A stretch of 64,000 nucleotides of DNA from CAKVLS01 sp045638465 (lineage in GTDB: Bacteria > Bacillota > Clostridia > Christensenellales > UBA1242), in assembly GCA_045638465.1 (NCBI GenBank), contig JAZUBK010000020.1, positions 27,707-91,706 of the forward strand, read 5' to 3'. The notes beneath the pieces are model-generated. The model had not been told where the DNA came from and ran no database searches. It saw only the letters and a list, made by a program, of their open reading frames with translations. Of this stretch, positions 26,448 to 35,987 are shown in pieces. Made by a program: the position numbers and the translations under genes. Positions within the stretch are counted from its first letter, which is position 1, and each line of letters starts with the position of its first letter.

Positions 26448-27617
26448 ATGAGTGAAAAGAAGAAAAATTTAATACTATATTTGAGTCTTTCTTTTGGGGT
26501 GGTAATTATTATTGCTACCTATCTTTTGATTTATTTTGCTGCTACAACCAAAGGTTATTTGTACTTTGAAAATTTGTCGATTAAAGCAGATTTTGGCGCA
26601 AAATATTCGCTAGAAGAGTTGGGACTAAATAGTAGTGAAAATTTTGATGATATAGAAATAACTTGCGAAAGAGCAATATATAAAGAAGGTTATGTTTACT
26701 TTAACAAAGCAGGTAAGTCTAAAGTCTTTGCTAAAAGTAATGATATGAGTGCAAAACTTCAAGTAGATGTTGAGTTTGACTCAATAGATGAATATTTTGG
26801 CATATATGCAAACGTTGGAAATGATAGAGTTTTGCTAAATAGAGGTAGTGAAATTGATTTGTATTTGCCAAGCTTAAATAGAGAATTGGCAGAGGCTGAC
26901 GGATATATTAATAAGCTTAGTATGGACGTTGTTGCCTTGAAAACCGAAGATAACTATGAGATAAAAGCAGATAGTCATTTGCTTGTGGATAACAATGTTT
27001 TGTACTCTCAAACCTTGGGCAGGGCTAAAGTTTATATAGAGTTTGAAACCTTTGGCAAAAGTTTTGATTTCTTTATAAATGTAAAAGAAATTGGTGTGCA
27101 GTCTTTGACTTCTAGTTATACACACAACACAATGTATGTGGATCTAAATGAAAAGTTTGAAATAGATATAATAGCAAGTCCCTCTTATGCTACAAATAAA
27201 GATTATTTAGTAGAAATAGATGGAAGTGCTGTTGAATATAATGGCGGTATATTTATCGCTAAAGAATACGGTAAAGCCTTTGTTACCTTTGAAAAAGATT
27301 TTGGCTTTGTGGTTGTAGAGGTTGTGGTTTGCTATGTGCCAGATGAGATAAAAGTAGATATTATAAGTGACTTTGTTTATGAAGAAAAAGGAAGAGCTAC
27401 TATTAATTTTTATAAGGACAAAGAGCTTGTTGACAGCGATTACCAAATTATTTATCTTCAAGGCGGAGCAGAGGTTGATGGTGCTGCGTTGGTTGTAGAT
27501 GCTGAGATTAAGTACAATGTATTTAGTGCAGAAGTAATTAGCAAAGAAAGTTTTGTTATTAAAGTGTTATCAAACAAAAATTCACAACTTAGTTTTGAGA
27601 TATATGTAAATAATTAA
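26448..27617 (+). CDS. Membrane-anchored extracellular protein, unknown function
   Basis: The start is placed at 26448 (MSEKKKN) because the promoter lies just upstream; the longer reading from 26352 would run through promoter and terminator. The 389-residue protein has a short Lys-rich cytoplasmic end, one membrane segment at about residues 7-30 and a beta-rich exterior part with no cysteine after the first 80 residues apart from a few. Patterns such as VTFEKDFGFVVVEVVVCYVPDEIKVDII resemble bacterial Ig-like (BIG) strands. No LPXTG or S-layer motif is seen. It precedes the 1409-residue surface protein and shares its anchor type. Confidence 0.75.
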   Translation: MSEKKKNLILYLSLSFGVVIIIATYLLIYFAATTKGYLYFENLSIKADFGAKYSLEELGLNSSENFDDIEITCERAIYKEGYVYFNKAGKSKVFAKSNDMSAKLQVDVEFDSIDEYFGIYANVGNDRVLLNRGSEIDLYLPSLNRELAEADGYINKLSMDVVALKTEDNYEIKADSHLLVDNNVLYSQTLGRAKVYIEFETFGKSFDFFINVKEIGVQSLTSSYTHNTMYVDLNEKFEIDIIASPSYATNKDYLVEIDGSAVEYNGGIFIAKEYGKAFVTFEKDFGFVVVEVVVCYVPDEIKVDIISDFVYEEKGRATINFYKDKELVDSDYQIIYLQGGAEVDGAALVVDAEIKYNVFSAEVISKESFVIKVLSNKNSQLSFEIYVNN

Positions 27618-27628
27618 CCATATGTTGT

Positions 27629-27657
27629 TTGACTTTTTTTCGATGTATTATTATAAT
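27629..27657 (+). promoter_or_regulatory. Promoter of the 1409-aa surface protein
   Basis: TTGACT (27629-27634), 17 bases, TATAAT (27652-27657). A second TATAAT at 27694-27699 lies close to the start codon. Confidence 0.85.
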
Positions 27658-27711
27658 TATAATATATAATTATGCTTATAATTAGAGATACTCTATAATT
27701 TAGGAGAAATT

Positions 27712-30700
27712 ATGAAAAGAGTTTTAAAAATTTTTGGTATATGCTTAGGTGCAGTTATTATAGGTATGGGGCTACTAATTGGTGGTGCCTGGATTTTTGG
27801 TGCGTTTAACGAAAAGAAGATTCCACCAGAGGACCTATATTTTACTAAAGAAGAGGTTGTGACTTCATCTGCTGCAGCTTTGAGAGTTTCGACAAAGACA
27901 AAGGCAGCCAATCAGAAAAAGATTGATATTAACGTTTCTCCTAGTGGTGTCTTGGACGCTCCAAAAGTTGTTACTTTGGGCGAAGACTTTATCGTATGGC
28001 CTATAAAGGGCGAAGATGGTTATAACGTGGGCGGTATTGTTACTGTTACTGCAAGTTATAATGGTCTTTTGATAGCTAAATGTAGAGTAAAGGTAGACGT
28101 GCCTGTTGATGATATTATTGTAAAAACTCAACACGCAAGTTTGTCAAAGGGTGAGCAAATAACATTCTCAACTGAGATTGTACCAGCTCGTGCCCTAAAT
28201 CCTTGGAAAACAGATATTATACCTGGTGACCTAAACTTATATGACGATAGAGAAAAGACAGTATTTTATTTCCTTTATGACAATTCTGGTTACCTTATGG
28301 ATACAACAAAAGCATATTTCTTTGATTCTAACAGAAAGACAAATATGCTAAAGAGTACAGATATTGACTCTCAAACAAGACTAGTTGCTATAGAAGAATG
28401 TGACTTCTTTGTAAAAGCTTTTTGCTTTTCTACCTTTGCTAGAGAAGACTACTATAACGTAGAAGATATCGCTGATATGAAATACGAAGACGGCCGTGAG
28501 CAAATCAAAGAAGAGTTTATCAATGTTTTGCAAGAGGCTCGTTCAGAAAGTGGTAATGATAGTGGACAATTTATTTCTGTAACAGACGTATATATCAATG
28601 ACTTTACTGCTTCTAGCGAAATTATCAATACATTCCTTTATGAAACAACATATCTTACTGCAAGGACAGAATCTCCTGCAGCAAATGCTTTTAACCTAGA
28701 TATGAAATTACACCCAGCAGAAACAAGCGGCGGTTATACTTATGAAGACCTTGATGGCTTTATTGATAATATCGTTCTAGAGTGGACTGATGGTGCAGAA
28801 TTAAAAATTGCAAAACAAGGACAATTTAGCGAAGGAACACCAGCTGATTGGAACTGGAGTATTTGTCCTACAGTTTATGATAACGAAAGCTTGACTGCAA
28901 CACTAAAGGCTACAATCAACTACTTCGATATCAAAACTAACGAAATGGCAACATTAGAAAGATTCTTTGATGTTCAAGTAAATACAAGACCAGTTGCTGG
29001 TATCGTAGCAGATAAGTTCAAAGATGAAACTGGCGAAAACAAAGAATATATCTCTCTAAACTCTGATAGCCCAGATACAGACTCTATCAAACTTGAAGAA
29101 GGTTTTGTTAGCGAAAAGACAGATTCTGGACTTTTGACTCATAGTTACAAATACTTTGACGTTGTACCACAGGTTGGATATGCGTACCCTACATTTAGTT
29201 TGGTTAAGTTCTTTCTGCCAGCAGACAGCGTTATAAGGCCTTATACAGAGGGTAACTACAAAATTTCATTTGAATTTGAAGAAACTTCTAGATCAACTGG
29301 TTATAGATTGAATATCGCAGATGGTAATATCCAAGGTGATATTTCATTCTTCAAATTAAACGAAACAACAGGTGAGTACGAAGCTATTGCTGGTAGCCCA
29401 TCTGCTGAAAACGGAAAATATAGAGCAGAGCTTATTTACAAAAAGACAAATAAAGCTGTTCCTGAGTTTGCTTTCTATGGCGATGGTGCAGAACCAATGG
29501 TTGTAAATAACGTTTTGTATTACGAACAAAATAGTGAATATCCTTTCTGCGAAGTAAACGGAGTAAAAGTAAAAACATTCTTTAACTCAGATAGCATGGT
29601 TATCACAAGACAACTTGCTGAGATTACTGCAGAAGGTTATGGTAACTTCAACATTATTGCTTCTGTAGTTGTATCTGATAACAACGGATCTATCATTTAT
29701 AACGAAGATGGCGGATTTATTACACTTACAACAAAGACTGTTCAAGTAAGAGTAACAAATAGCGTAAAAGATATTAAACTAAACGTAAGCGCCGAAGACG
29801 GTACTACTACTGGTGTAGAACAAGGCGACTTTAACAGAACAGTAGTACTTGACGAAAACTCAGAGTATTATATCTATATCGCTCCAGGCGATAACACTGC
29901 TTTGGACGTTTTGACTCAAGCAGTAGAAAAAGGATCTTTTGAAATAACTTATAGAGTTAGAACAGAAAGATTTGACGAAAACGAAGCTGTAATCAATGCT
30001 GATGCCTTGACTATCAACGAAATAATCGAAGATAGAGATGGCGGTGGTAATTTGATTGGATACAAATTCTTGCTAGGAGTTAATAACGTATATTCTATAG
30101 AAAATTCTTCTGGCGAGACTATGAGTATTATATTCAATATTACATTTGCGGTAAAAGGTACAAGCTTTACTCAAACAAATAATATTGAAATTAGAGACCA
30201 CGTTTTGAAAGAAGCAGAAATTGCTTATGGTGATTCTTCTGTTAACCAAATGCAAATTTATGCATCTAACGTAGAAGGTGGCGTTGTTCAATGGAAAGAA
30301 AGGAGCAACTCAGCGGCAGTTGACCTAACTAAGTTTAAATTTGAGTTCTCAAGCGAATATGGTACAGTTAACGTTGCTCCAAACATTACATTTGCTGCAA
30401 CTAACCATAATGTAATCGTTACAAATCTTATCGCTGCAACTCCAGACGAAAATGGCGTATTTATTCTTTCATTAAACAACTTCCCATACTATAATGATGG
30501 TGTAAATGTTGATATTACTATGGAATACGGCGGCAGCGATGATACTATAAACAAGAGATATGTATATGATCAAGATGGTGATTATTATATATTGAGAAGT
30601 TATGAAGAAACAACTGCAGTATTTACTCTTGTTATTTATGGATTCAACATTTCATACAGCCCAAGAGCAGTTGATATTGTTGGCGTAAAAGATCAAACTG

Positions 30701-31941
30701 TTGATATTACTGATGCTTCATATGTAACTATCACTATAAAAGATGCTAAAAACTCTACAGTATCTAAACCTATTACTGACGTTGTTGACTTTAGTATGAT
30801 GTCTACAGCTTACTTTAGACTAGATGGTACAGTAATTACTATTCTAAAGAGTATTACAACTCCTCAAAGTATTTCTGTTACTTTGATGATTGGTTCAAAT
30901 ACTTTTGGACAACATAACCTAACATTTAAATCACCATATAGTATTACTCAAACAAAGACAACTCCTATTGCGGCACCTCAATCAAATGTTGCTTTGAGCA
31001 CTTACTTTACTATTAAACAAGATTCAAACGCAGTAGATTCAAAACTTATTAAATTTGAACTAGGTGATAGTGTAATCGAACAAAATGGCAAAAACGTTTC
31101 TGAGTATGTAACAATCGCAGCAGATGGTGTGCTAAACGTAAAATATGTTCCATACAACTTCAACATAGATGTTCATATTACCATTTACGAAAAGATAAAT
31201 ACAGACCTTGGCTATGAACCTGAAAACCTAGAGAGCAAAGGTACATGGACTGACTTGCTTATCCCAGTTGTAAATGATTACTACGAAAACAACGAAGTAT
31301 TTGTTGGAAACTCAGCTACTTTGGGTAATAAGATTTATGGCAACAAGCAAAATAACTTTATCCACATAGAGTCTATCTATGCAGGTAGCGATTATACAAT
31401 GGAAATCGCCTTTGAAAACAACTTCTTGTATGAAGGTGCACAATTTGTATATGCTGGTAATAGAGATCAATACTATGGTTATCCTATTTATGCATCTGAT
31501 ATTGTTTCAGAAGAGCCAATTACAGTAACTGTAACATTGTACATCACAATCCCTGGAAATGGTGATACAATTGCACAATTTGATGTATATGTATATCAAT
31601 ATATGTATGTAGAGTTTGCAAGAAATGCTGTATTGCAAAGTGGAACATCAGGATTCTCAGTAAGTACTGATGATGACTATAGACTAACTGACTACAACGG
31701 TCAAACTGTAACACTAGAAGAAGGTGGCGTAAGCTTGTTCTTTAGTGTAAGTGTAGATCCAGAAAGCGTAGACATAATCGAACTTAGAGAAGAAGACTTG
31801 GGTGGAACTACTGTTAATGCAAAACTTGGCATAGAAGAAGAGCAAACAGCATACTTAATAGTTACTCGTAAAATCTTTAACGGAACTGCGGAATACACAA
31901 TCAATTATAGATTGGCGATAACTGTAAGACCTCAAGCATAA
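27712..31941 (+). CDS. Large N-terminally anchored surface protein with beta-sandwich repeats
   Basis: The 1409-residue product has a basic start, a membrane segment at about residues 7-29, and then an all-beta, Asn/Thr/Ser/Tyr-rich exterior region to the end. Stretches such as VGGIVTVTASYNGLLIAKCR and PVDDIIVKTQHASLSKGEQ (about residues 103-150) look like BIG2/Ig-like domains, and similar spacing recurs along the chain. There is no C-terminal membrane segment, LPXTG or SLH motif, so the N terminus is probably the only anchor. An adhesin or envelope scaffold role is plausible but unproven. TAGGAGAA precedes the ATG and a strong terminator follows. Confidence 0.8.
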   Translation: MKRVLKIFGICLGAVIIGMGLLIGGAWIFGAFNEKKIPPEDLYFTKEEVVTSSAAALRVSTKTKAANQKKIDINVSPSGVLDAPKVVTLGEDFIVWPIKGEDGYNVGGIVTVTASYNGLLIAKCRVKVDVPVDDIIVKTQHASLSKGEQITFSTEIVPARALNPWKTDIIPGDLNLYDDREKTVFYFLYDNSGYLMDTTKAYFFDSNRKTNMLKSTDIDSQTRLVAIEECDFFVKAFCFSTFAREDYYNVEDIADMKYEDGREQIKEEFINVLQEARSESGNDSGQFISVTDVYINDFTASSEIINTFLYETTYLTARTESPAANAFNLDMKLHPAETSGGYTYEDLDGFIDNIVLEWTDGAELKIAKQGQFSEGTPADWNWSICPTVYDNESLTATLKATINYFDIKTNEMATLERFFDVQVNTRPVAGIVADKFKDETGENKEYISLNSDSPDTDSIKLEEGFVSEKTDSGLLTHSYKYFDVVPQVGYAYPTFSLVKFFLPADSVIRPYTEGNYKISFEFEETSRSTGYRLNIADGNIQGDISFFKLNETTGEYEAIAGSPSAENGKYRAELIYKKTNKAVPEFAFYGDGAEPMVVNNVLYYEQNSEYPFCEVNGVKVKTFFNSDSMVITRQLAEITAEGYGNFNIIASVVVSDNNGSIIYNEDGGFITLTTKTVQVRVTNSVKDIKLNVSAEDGTTTGVEQGDFNRTVVLDENSEYYIYIAPGDNTALDVLTQAVEKGSFEITYRVRTERFDENEAVINADALTINEIIEDRDGGGNLIGYKFLLGVNNVYSIENSSGETMSIIFNITFAVKGTSFTQTNNIEIRDHVLKEAEIAYGDSSVNQMQIYASNVEGGVVQWKERSNSAAVDLTKFKFEFSSEYGTVNVAPNITFAATNHNVIVTNLIAATPDENGVFILSLNNFPYYNDGVNVDITMEYGGSDDTINKRYVYDQDGDYYILRSYEETTAVFTLVIYGFNISYSPRAVDIVGVKDQTVDITDASYVTITIKDAKNSTVSKPITDVVDFSMMSTAYFRLDGTVITILKSITTPQSISVTLMIGSNTFGQHNLTFKSPYSITQTKTTPIAAPQSNVALSTYFTIKQDSNAVDSKLIKFELGDSVIEQNGKNVSEYVTIAADGVLNVKYVPYNFNIDVHITIYEKINTDLGYEPENLESKGTWTDLLIPVVNDYYENNEVFVGNSATLGNKIYGNKQNNFIHIESIYAGSDYTMEIAFENNFLYEGAQFVYAGNRDQYYGYPIYASDIVSEEPITVTVTLYITIPGNGDTIAQFDVYVYQYMYVEFARNAVLQSGTSGFSVSTDDDYRLTDYNGQTVTLEEGGVSLFFSVSVDPESVDIIELREEDLGGTTVNAKLGIEEEQTAYLIVTRKIFNGTAEYTINYRLAITVRPQA

Positions 31942-31958
31942 AACTTATAAAACAAAAA

Positions 31959-31993
31959 AAAATATCTGTCACTTTTGGCAGATATTTTTTTAT
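31959..31993 (+). terminator. Terminator after the 1409-aa gene
   Basis: AATATCTG (31961-31968) pairs with CAGATATT (31979-31986), followed by a T-run. Confidence 0.88.
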
Positions 31994-32008
31994 AAATATA
32001 AAAAATAG

Positions 32009-32037
32009 TTGGTATTATTACAAAAAAAGTTTATAAT
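32009..32037 (+). promoter_or_regulatory. Promoter of the 32062 gene
   Basis: TTGGTA (32009-32014), 17 bases, TATAAT (32032-32037). Confidence 0.75.
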
Positions 32038-32061
32038 ATAATTACAAACATAGGAGACATT

Positions 32062-32850
32062 ATGGGAGTTTTTGAAAATCAAAATTATTATAACAAAGAC
32101 AGCTTTAGCGAACTAACATTTGCTCAACAAAGAGACGTATTTTTGAAGATTCGTTCTTGGGTTGCTACAGTTCCGCTAGAAGTTAGATATAATAACGCTT
32201 TGTATAGAAAAACTATTATCAAAAGAATAGAACAAATAGCAGCATATGCTTGTTCTGGCCACGTACCAGCTCAAGACTATATGGGTTATATTTACAAGAG
32301 AGGCTTTAGTACTTTCTTCCCAGAAAATTACGAAAGAGCACTTCACTGGAATATCATTGCGGCATCTTCTGGTAGTAAACTAGCACCTCAAAAGATGAAG
32401 ATATTTTTGAACCCAGCTATCGATATGATAGTTTTGAGTCCTAGATGGTCACAAATTATCGAATACAACGACCTAAATAGACAAAACTATTTCTGGTTCC
32501 TAAGCCAATTCGTTTGTGACTATTTGTACAAAGATCTAAAGCTTAGTCCTGTAGAAATGTCACACTTGCCACTTATTCAAAGTGATGAACAAGAAGAGGG
32601 TAGCGTTATTATCAAATATGACAAAATCAGAAACGATTGCGTAAAGAAGGCTTTGGATGAACTTATTAAACAACTTCCTGAAGGATTGCCTGAACCAGAA
32701 TACACTGGTAAAATTGGTGAAGAATTGTTTGAAGACGAAACCGAAGAAGCAAGAATCAATGATGAGCCAGATATCGAAGATATACCTGATGCGCCAGAAA
32801 GTAATTATGAAGAATATGATGATGGCTATATGGACGATGGCGAATATTAA
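32062..32850 (+). CDS. Sel1-like repeat protein with acidic tail
   Basis: The 262-residue protein is cytoplasmic by sequence. Around residues 70-115 a Sel1/TPR-like helical pair can be read (AQDYMGYIYKRGF, then NYERALHWNIIAASSGS). The last 45 residues are strongly acidic with many Asp, Glu and Tyr. Sel1-type proteins are usually scaffolds; the partner is unknown. It has its own promoter, TAGGAGAC before the ATG, and its own terminator. Confidence 0.65.
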   Translation: MGVFENQNYYNKDSFSELTFAQQRDVFLKIRSWVATVPLEVRYNNALYRKTIIKRIEQIAAYACSGHVPAQDYMGYIYKRGFSTFFPENYERALHWNIIAASSGSKLAPQKMKIFLNPAIDMIVLSPRWSQIIEYNDLNRQNYFWFLSQFVCDYLYKDLKLSPVEMSHLPLIQSDEQEEGSVIIKYDKIRNDCVKKALDELIKQLPEGLPEPEYTGKIGEELFEDETEEARINDEPDIEDIPDAPESNYEEYDDGYMDDGEY

Positions 32851-32855
32851 AAGAC

Positions 32856-32892
32856 AAAAAGCACTTAGAAAATTCTAGGTGCTTTTTTTTTG
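32856..32892 (+). terminator. Terminator after the Sel1-like gene
   Basis: AAAAAGCACTTAGAA pairs with TTCTAGGTGCTTTTT with one wobble, followed by T. Confidence 0.9.
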
Positions 32893-32903
32893 TATATTAT
32901 CAA

Positions 32904-32922
32904 ATTAGTTATACAAACTAAT
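32904..32922. promoter_or_regulatory. Palindrome upstream of the SpoVT-like gene, candidate operator
   Basis: ATTAGTT and AACTAAT are perfect inverted arms around ATACA, 21 bases before the ATG. If TATTAT at 32895-32900 is the -10, the palindrome covers the transcription start. AbrB/SpoVT-type proteins often regulate their own genes; binding here is inferred. Confidence 0.4.
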
Positions 32923-32942
32923 CTTAAAAAAGAGGTGTTTGT

Positions 32943-33419
32943 ATGTCTTATAAGATTGTAAAAGAAGTAGATAGATTAGGCCGAATAGTTTTGCCAAAAA
33001 GTATAAGACAACATCTCAAAATAAAGTGTGGAGATAGTGTATTTTTTGAGTTGCAAAATGATAAAGTTATGCTCGGAAAATACAATGAAATTTTGGGTCT
33101 TGTAGACTTTGCAGAACTTATATGTGAAAGCATCTATGAGATGACTTTTTGTGGGTGTATAATAAATGATAGTGAAAAGATAATTGCAGTCAGTGGTGTG
33201 ACAAAAAGTTTGGTTGGTAAGCCATTTGTTGTAGAAAACGACGAAGTGATTTGTGATGAAAAAAGGATAAAAATTAAAGACTATTTTTGTCAGGAGATTG
33301 TATCGGGACAAAAGTGTATCGGCAAAATAATAGTGATATCAAATGAGGATATTGATGACAAAATAAAAACCACCATTTCTATTATTTCACGCTATTTAGG
33401 GAAGGTTGCAGTTGGCTAA
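32943..33419 (+). CDS. spoVT: SpoVT/AbrB-family transcriptional regulator
   Basis: The 158-residue protein has an N-terminal AbrB swapped-hairpin DNA-binding domain (VKEVDRLGRIVLPKSIRQHL) and a GAF-like C-terminal half from about residue 55. That is the SpoVT layout; Bacillus SpoVT is about 178 residues. SpoVT tunes late sporulation genes in the forespore. The next gene is an MOP flippase, matching spoVT-yabM order in Bacillus, which supports orthology. AGAGGTG precedes the ATG. Confidence 0.8.
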   Translation: MSYKIVKEVDRLGRIVLPKSIRQHLKIKCGDSVFFELQNDKVMLGKYNEILGLVDFAELICESIYEMTFCGCIINDSEKIIAVSGVTKSLVGKPFVVENDEVICDEKRIKIKDYFCQEIVSGQKCIGKIIVISNEDIDDKIKTTISIISRYLGKVAVG

Positions 33420-34971
33420 ACAAAACGTAATAAAAGCCGCTTTTATACTTACTTTTTGTGGGGTTTTTTGTAGGATTTTGGGGGCTTTTTATCGTGTGCC
33501 ACAAGCTAATATGCTGGGTAGCGAAGGCATGGGAAATTACTATTTGATATTCCCGATTTTTTCGTTTATGATATCTCTTTCGGCTAGTAGTATTCCGCAA
33601 AGTTTGTCAAAACTTGTTGCAGAAGCTGTGCAAAACGGAGAGCAAAATATAGCAAAAAAATACTTTAAATCTAGCCTTTTGCTTATGACTTTTTTTGGGC
33701 TTTTTTGTAGCCTTCTTATGATTTTTTTTGCTCCGATTTTGAGCAAAATTCAACAAAATACTCAGTCGCTAAATAGTTATTTTGCTATTGCTCCTGCGGT
33801 GTTTTTTGTCTGTTTGATTAGTTGTTTTAGGGGGTATTTCCAGGGACATCAAACCATGACTTTTTCGGGTATATCACAGATAATTGAGCAGGTTATAAAA
33901 GTTGCTTTTGGGCTATATTTGACTAACAAATTGTTGGTTTATGGTATAGAATATGGTGTATTTGGTAGCCTTATTGCAATTACAATTTCGGAGTTTGTTG
34001 CTCTTGTTTATTTGTTTATTTCGTATAAATTTTTTGCAAGAAAAAATGTAAAAAATAGTGATAATACAATCTCTTATAAACAGTGTTTTAAAGATATTAT
34101 AAAGACAACTTTTCCATTTACTTTGAGTTATGTTATCTTTCCGTTGTCGGTGTTTTTGGATAGTTTGTTTGTGGTAAAAATTTTAACTACTTCGGGACTT
34201 AGTGGAGATTTTGCTATGGGGGTGTTTGGGCTAAACGGAGGAGTTGTTAATACTTTGACCAATCTTCCAATTGTAATTTCTACAGCCCTTGCAGTAGTTA
34301 TTGTGCCGTCACTCAGCGGGGATATAAAAAGCGGAAATAGGGAAGGCTGTAATGAAAAGATAGCTTTGATATTTAAAATTTGCGTTTTGATAATACTTCC
34401 ATGCGTGATTGTCTTTGCGATATTTCCAAAAGAAATAATAATGATATTATTTGGCAGCCTTGCAAGTGGCCTTATTGATGAATTAACTATTGCAAGTAAT
34501 ATGCTTATCATATCAAGTATAGGTGTGTTGTATTTGGGAATATTTCAGGTGAGCAGTGGGATCTTGCAGTCTAGCGGAGATTTTTATGTGCCTGTAAAAT
34601 CATTGGGTGTAGGGGTTGTTGTAAGGCTTGTTCTTTGCGTTGTTTTGTGCTTTGTACCCATGGTTAATATCTATGCTATTTCAATTGCAAATGTGGTTTG
34701 CTTTTTTATTATCGCAACGTTTAATGTATCTGCTTTGCAAAAGAGTTTTGATGTAAAAATAAATTATAAGTCGGCGCTTATATTTCCGATTTTATCGTGC
34801 GTTTGTATGGCCTTGGTTATTGTAGGTGCAAAACTTATTTTTGCAAAAATATTTAGCGAAAGTTTGGCTGCTTTTATTTCGTTATTTGTCGGGGGAGTTG
34901 TCTATTTGTGCTGTCTTATATTATTCAAAGCCTTTGGCAAAAGCGAACTTAAATCTATGATAAATGGCTAA
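33412..34971 (+). CDS. MOP-superfamily flippase (SpoVB/YabM/MurJ-like polysaccharide or lipid II exporter)
   Basis: The start is taken as TTG 33412 (then AKQNVIKAAFIL), behind AGGGAAGG and overlapping the end of the spoVT-like gene; TTG 33406 is the alternative. The roughly 519-residue protein has about 14 membrane segments and the family start with GAFYRVPQANMLGSEGMGNY. Relatives flip lipid-linked cell-wall precursors or take part in spore cortex formation. Translation is coupled to the regulator. Confidence 0.85.
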   Translation: MAKQNVIKAAFILTFCGVFCRILGAFYRVPQANMLGSEGMGNYYLIFPIFSFMISLSASSIPQSLSKLVAEAVQNGEQNIAKKYFKSSLLLMTFFGLFCSLLMIFFAPILSKIQQNTQSLNSYFAIAPAVFFVCLISCFRGYFQGHQTMTFSGISQIIEQVIKVAFGLYLTNKLLVYGIEYGVFGSLIAITISEFVALVYLFISYKFFARKNVKNSDNTISYKQCFKDIIKTTFPFTLSYVIFPLSVFLDSLFVVKILTTSGLSGDFAMGVFGLNGGVVNTLTNLPIVISTALAVVIVPSLSGDIKSGNREGCNEKIALIFKICVLIILPCVIVFAIFPKEIIMILFGSLASGLIDELTIASNMLIISSIGVLYLGIFQVSSGILQSSGDFYVPVKSLGVGVVVRLVLCVVLCFVPMVNIYAISIANVVCFFIIATFNVSALQKSFDVKINYKSALIFPILSCVCMALVIVGAKLIFAKIFSESLAAFISLFVGGVVYLCCLILFKAFGKSELKSMING

Positions 34972-35030
34972 GCAAAGTTTTTTTGTTTAAAATACTTTTA
35001 TTTATTGCTAAATTTTAGTATTATATATGT

Positions 35031-35966
35031 ATGAAAATAAAAAATGTAGAAACACAATCAAATATATTTTTAGCGCCTATGGCTGGTGTTACTGATATTG
35101 GTTTTCGCAAAATTTGTAGAGATTTTGGGGCGGGGCTTACTTATACAGAAATGATAAGTGTAAAAGGCCTTTATTATAACAATAAAAAAACTCAAACTAT
35201 GCTCCAAATTGCAGAAAATGAAAAACCATCATGTGTGCAACTTTTTGGCAGTGACCCTGATATTTTCCGCAAAGTAATAATGTCTGGGGTTTTGGATAAA
35301 TTTGACATTATCGATATTAATATGGGTTGCCCCGCACCAAAGATTGTAAATAACGGTGATGGTAGCAAATTACTTTGTGATATAGACAAAGCAAGGCAAA
35401 TTATTTCGGCCTGTGTACACGCAACTGATAAGCCAATAACTGTAAAGTTTAGAATGGGTTATAATAACGGCGAAAACATTGCAGTAAGGTTTGCAAAAAT
35501 GTGTGAAGAAGAAGGGGCTAGTGCAATAACTATTCACCCCCGCACACGAGAGCAATTTTATAGTGGCAAGGCAGACCTTTCGGTAATAAAAGCTGTAAAA
35601 CAAGCGGTATCAATTCCTGTTATTGGAAACGGCGATGTTGTAGATAAAGAAAGTTACGATGCTATGCTAAATACGGGCTGCGATGCGGTGATGATTGGAA
35701 GGGGCGCTCTAGGTAATCCTGAGATATTTTCAAGCCTTCTAGGGCGAGAAGTAACAAAGCCTAAACTTGATATAATAAAAGAGCATCTTGCCCTTATAGG
35801 TCAAATTTACGGCTCAGAAAAGGCGCTGGTTACTTCTTTCCGCAAACATTTGCTTTGGTATGTGTCAAATTATCACTTGTCAACTCACCTTAAAGTAGAG
35901 CTTATGAAATACGAAACTATCGAAGAAATAATGAAAGTATTGGAAGATTTTTTTAACAACAACTAA
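35031..35966 (+). CDS. dusB: tRNA-dihydrouridine synthase (DusB type)
   Basis: The 311-residue FMN enzyme reduces uridines in the tRNA D loop. It has LAPMAGVTDIGFRKICRDFG, the catalytic cysteine in NMGCPAPKIVNNGDGS, HPRTREQFYSG, and GNGDV and MIGRGALGNP for phosphate and flavin binding. No ribosome binding site is visible. TATTAT at 35019-35024 sits where a -10 would be if transcription began at the ATG, so this may be another leaderless gene, though the -35 is poor. Confidence 0.95.
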   Translation: MKIKNVETQSNIFLAPMAGVTDIGFRKICRDFGAGLTYTEMISVKGLYYNNKKTQTMLQIAENEKPSCVQLFGSDPDIFRKVIMSGVLDKFDIIDINMGCPAPKIVNNGDGSKLLCDIDKARQIISACVHATDKPITVKFRMGYNNGENIAVRFAKMCEEEGASAITIHPRTREQFYSGKADLSVIKAVKQAVSIPVIGNGDVVDKESYDAMLNTGCDAVMIGRGALGNPEIFSSLLGREVTKPKLDIIKEHLALIGQIYGSEKALVTSFRKHLLWYVSNYHLSTHLKVELMKYETIEEIMKVLEDFFNNN

Positions 35967-35987
35967 ATATTAATCATACTATGAAGT

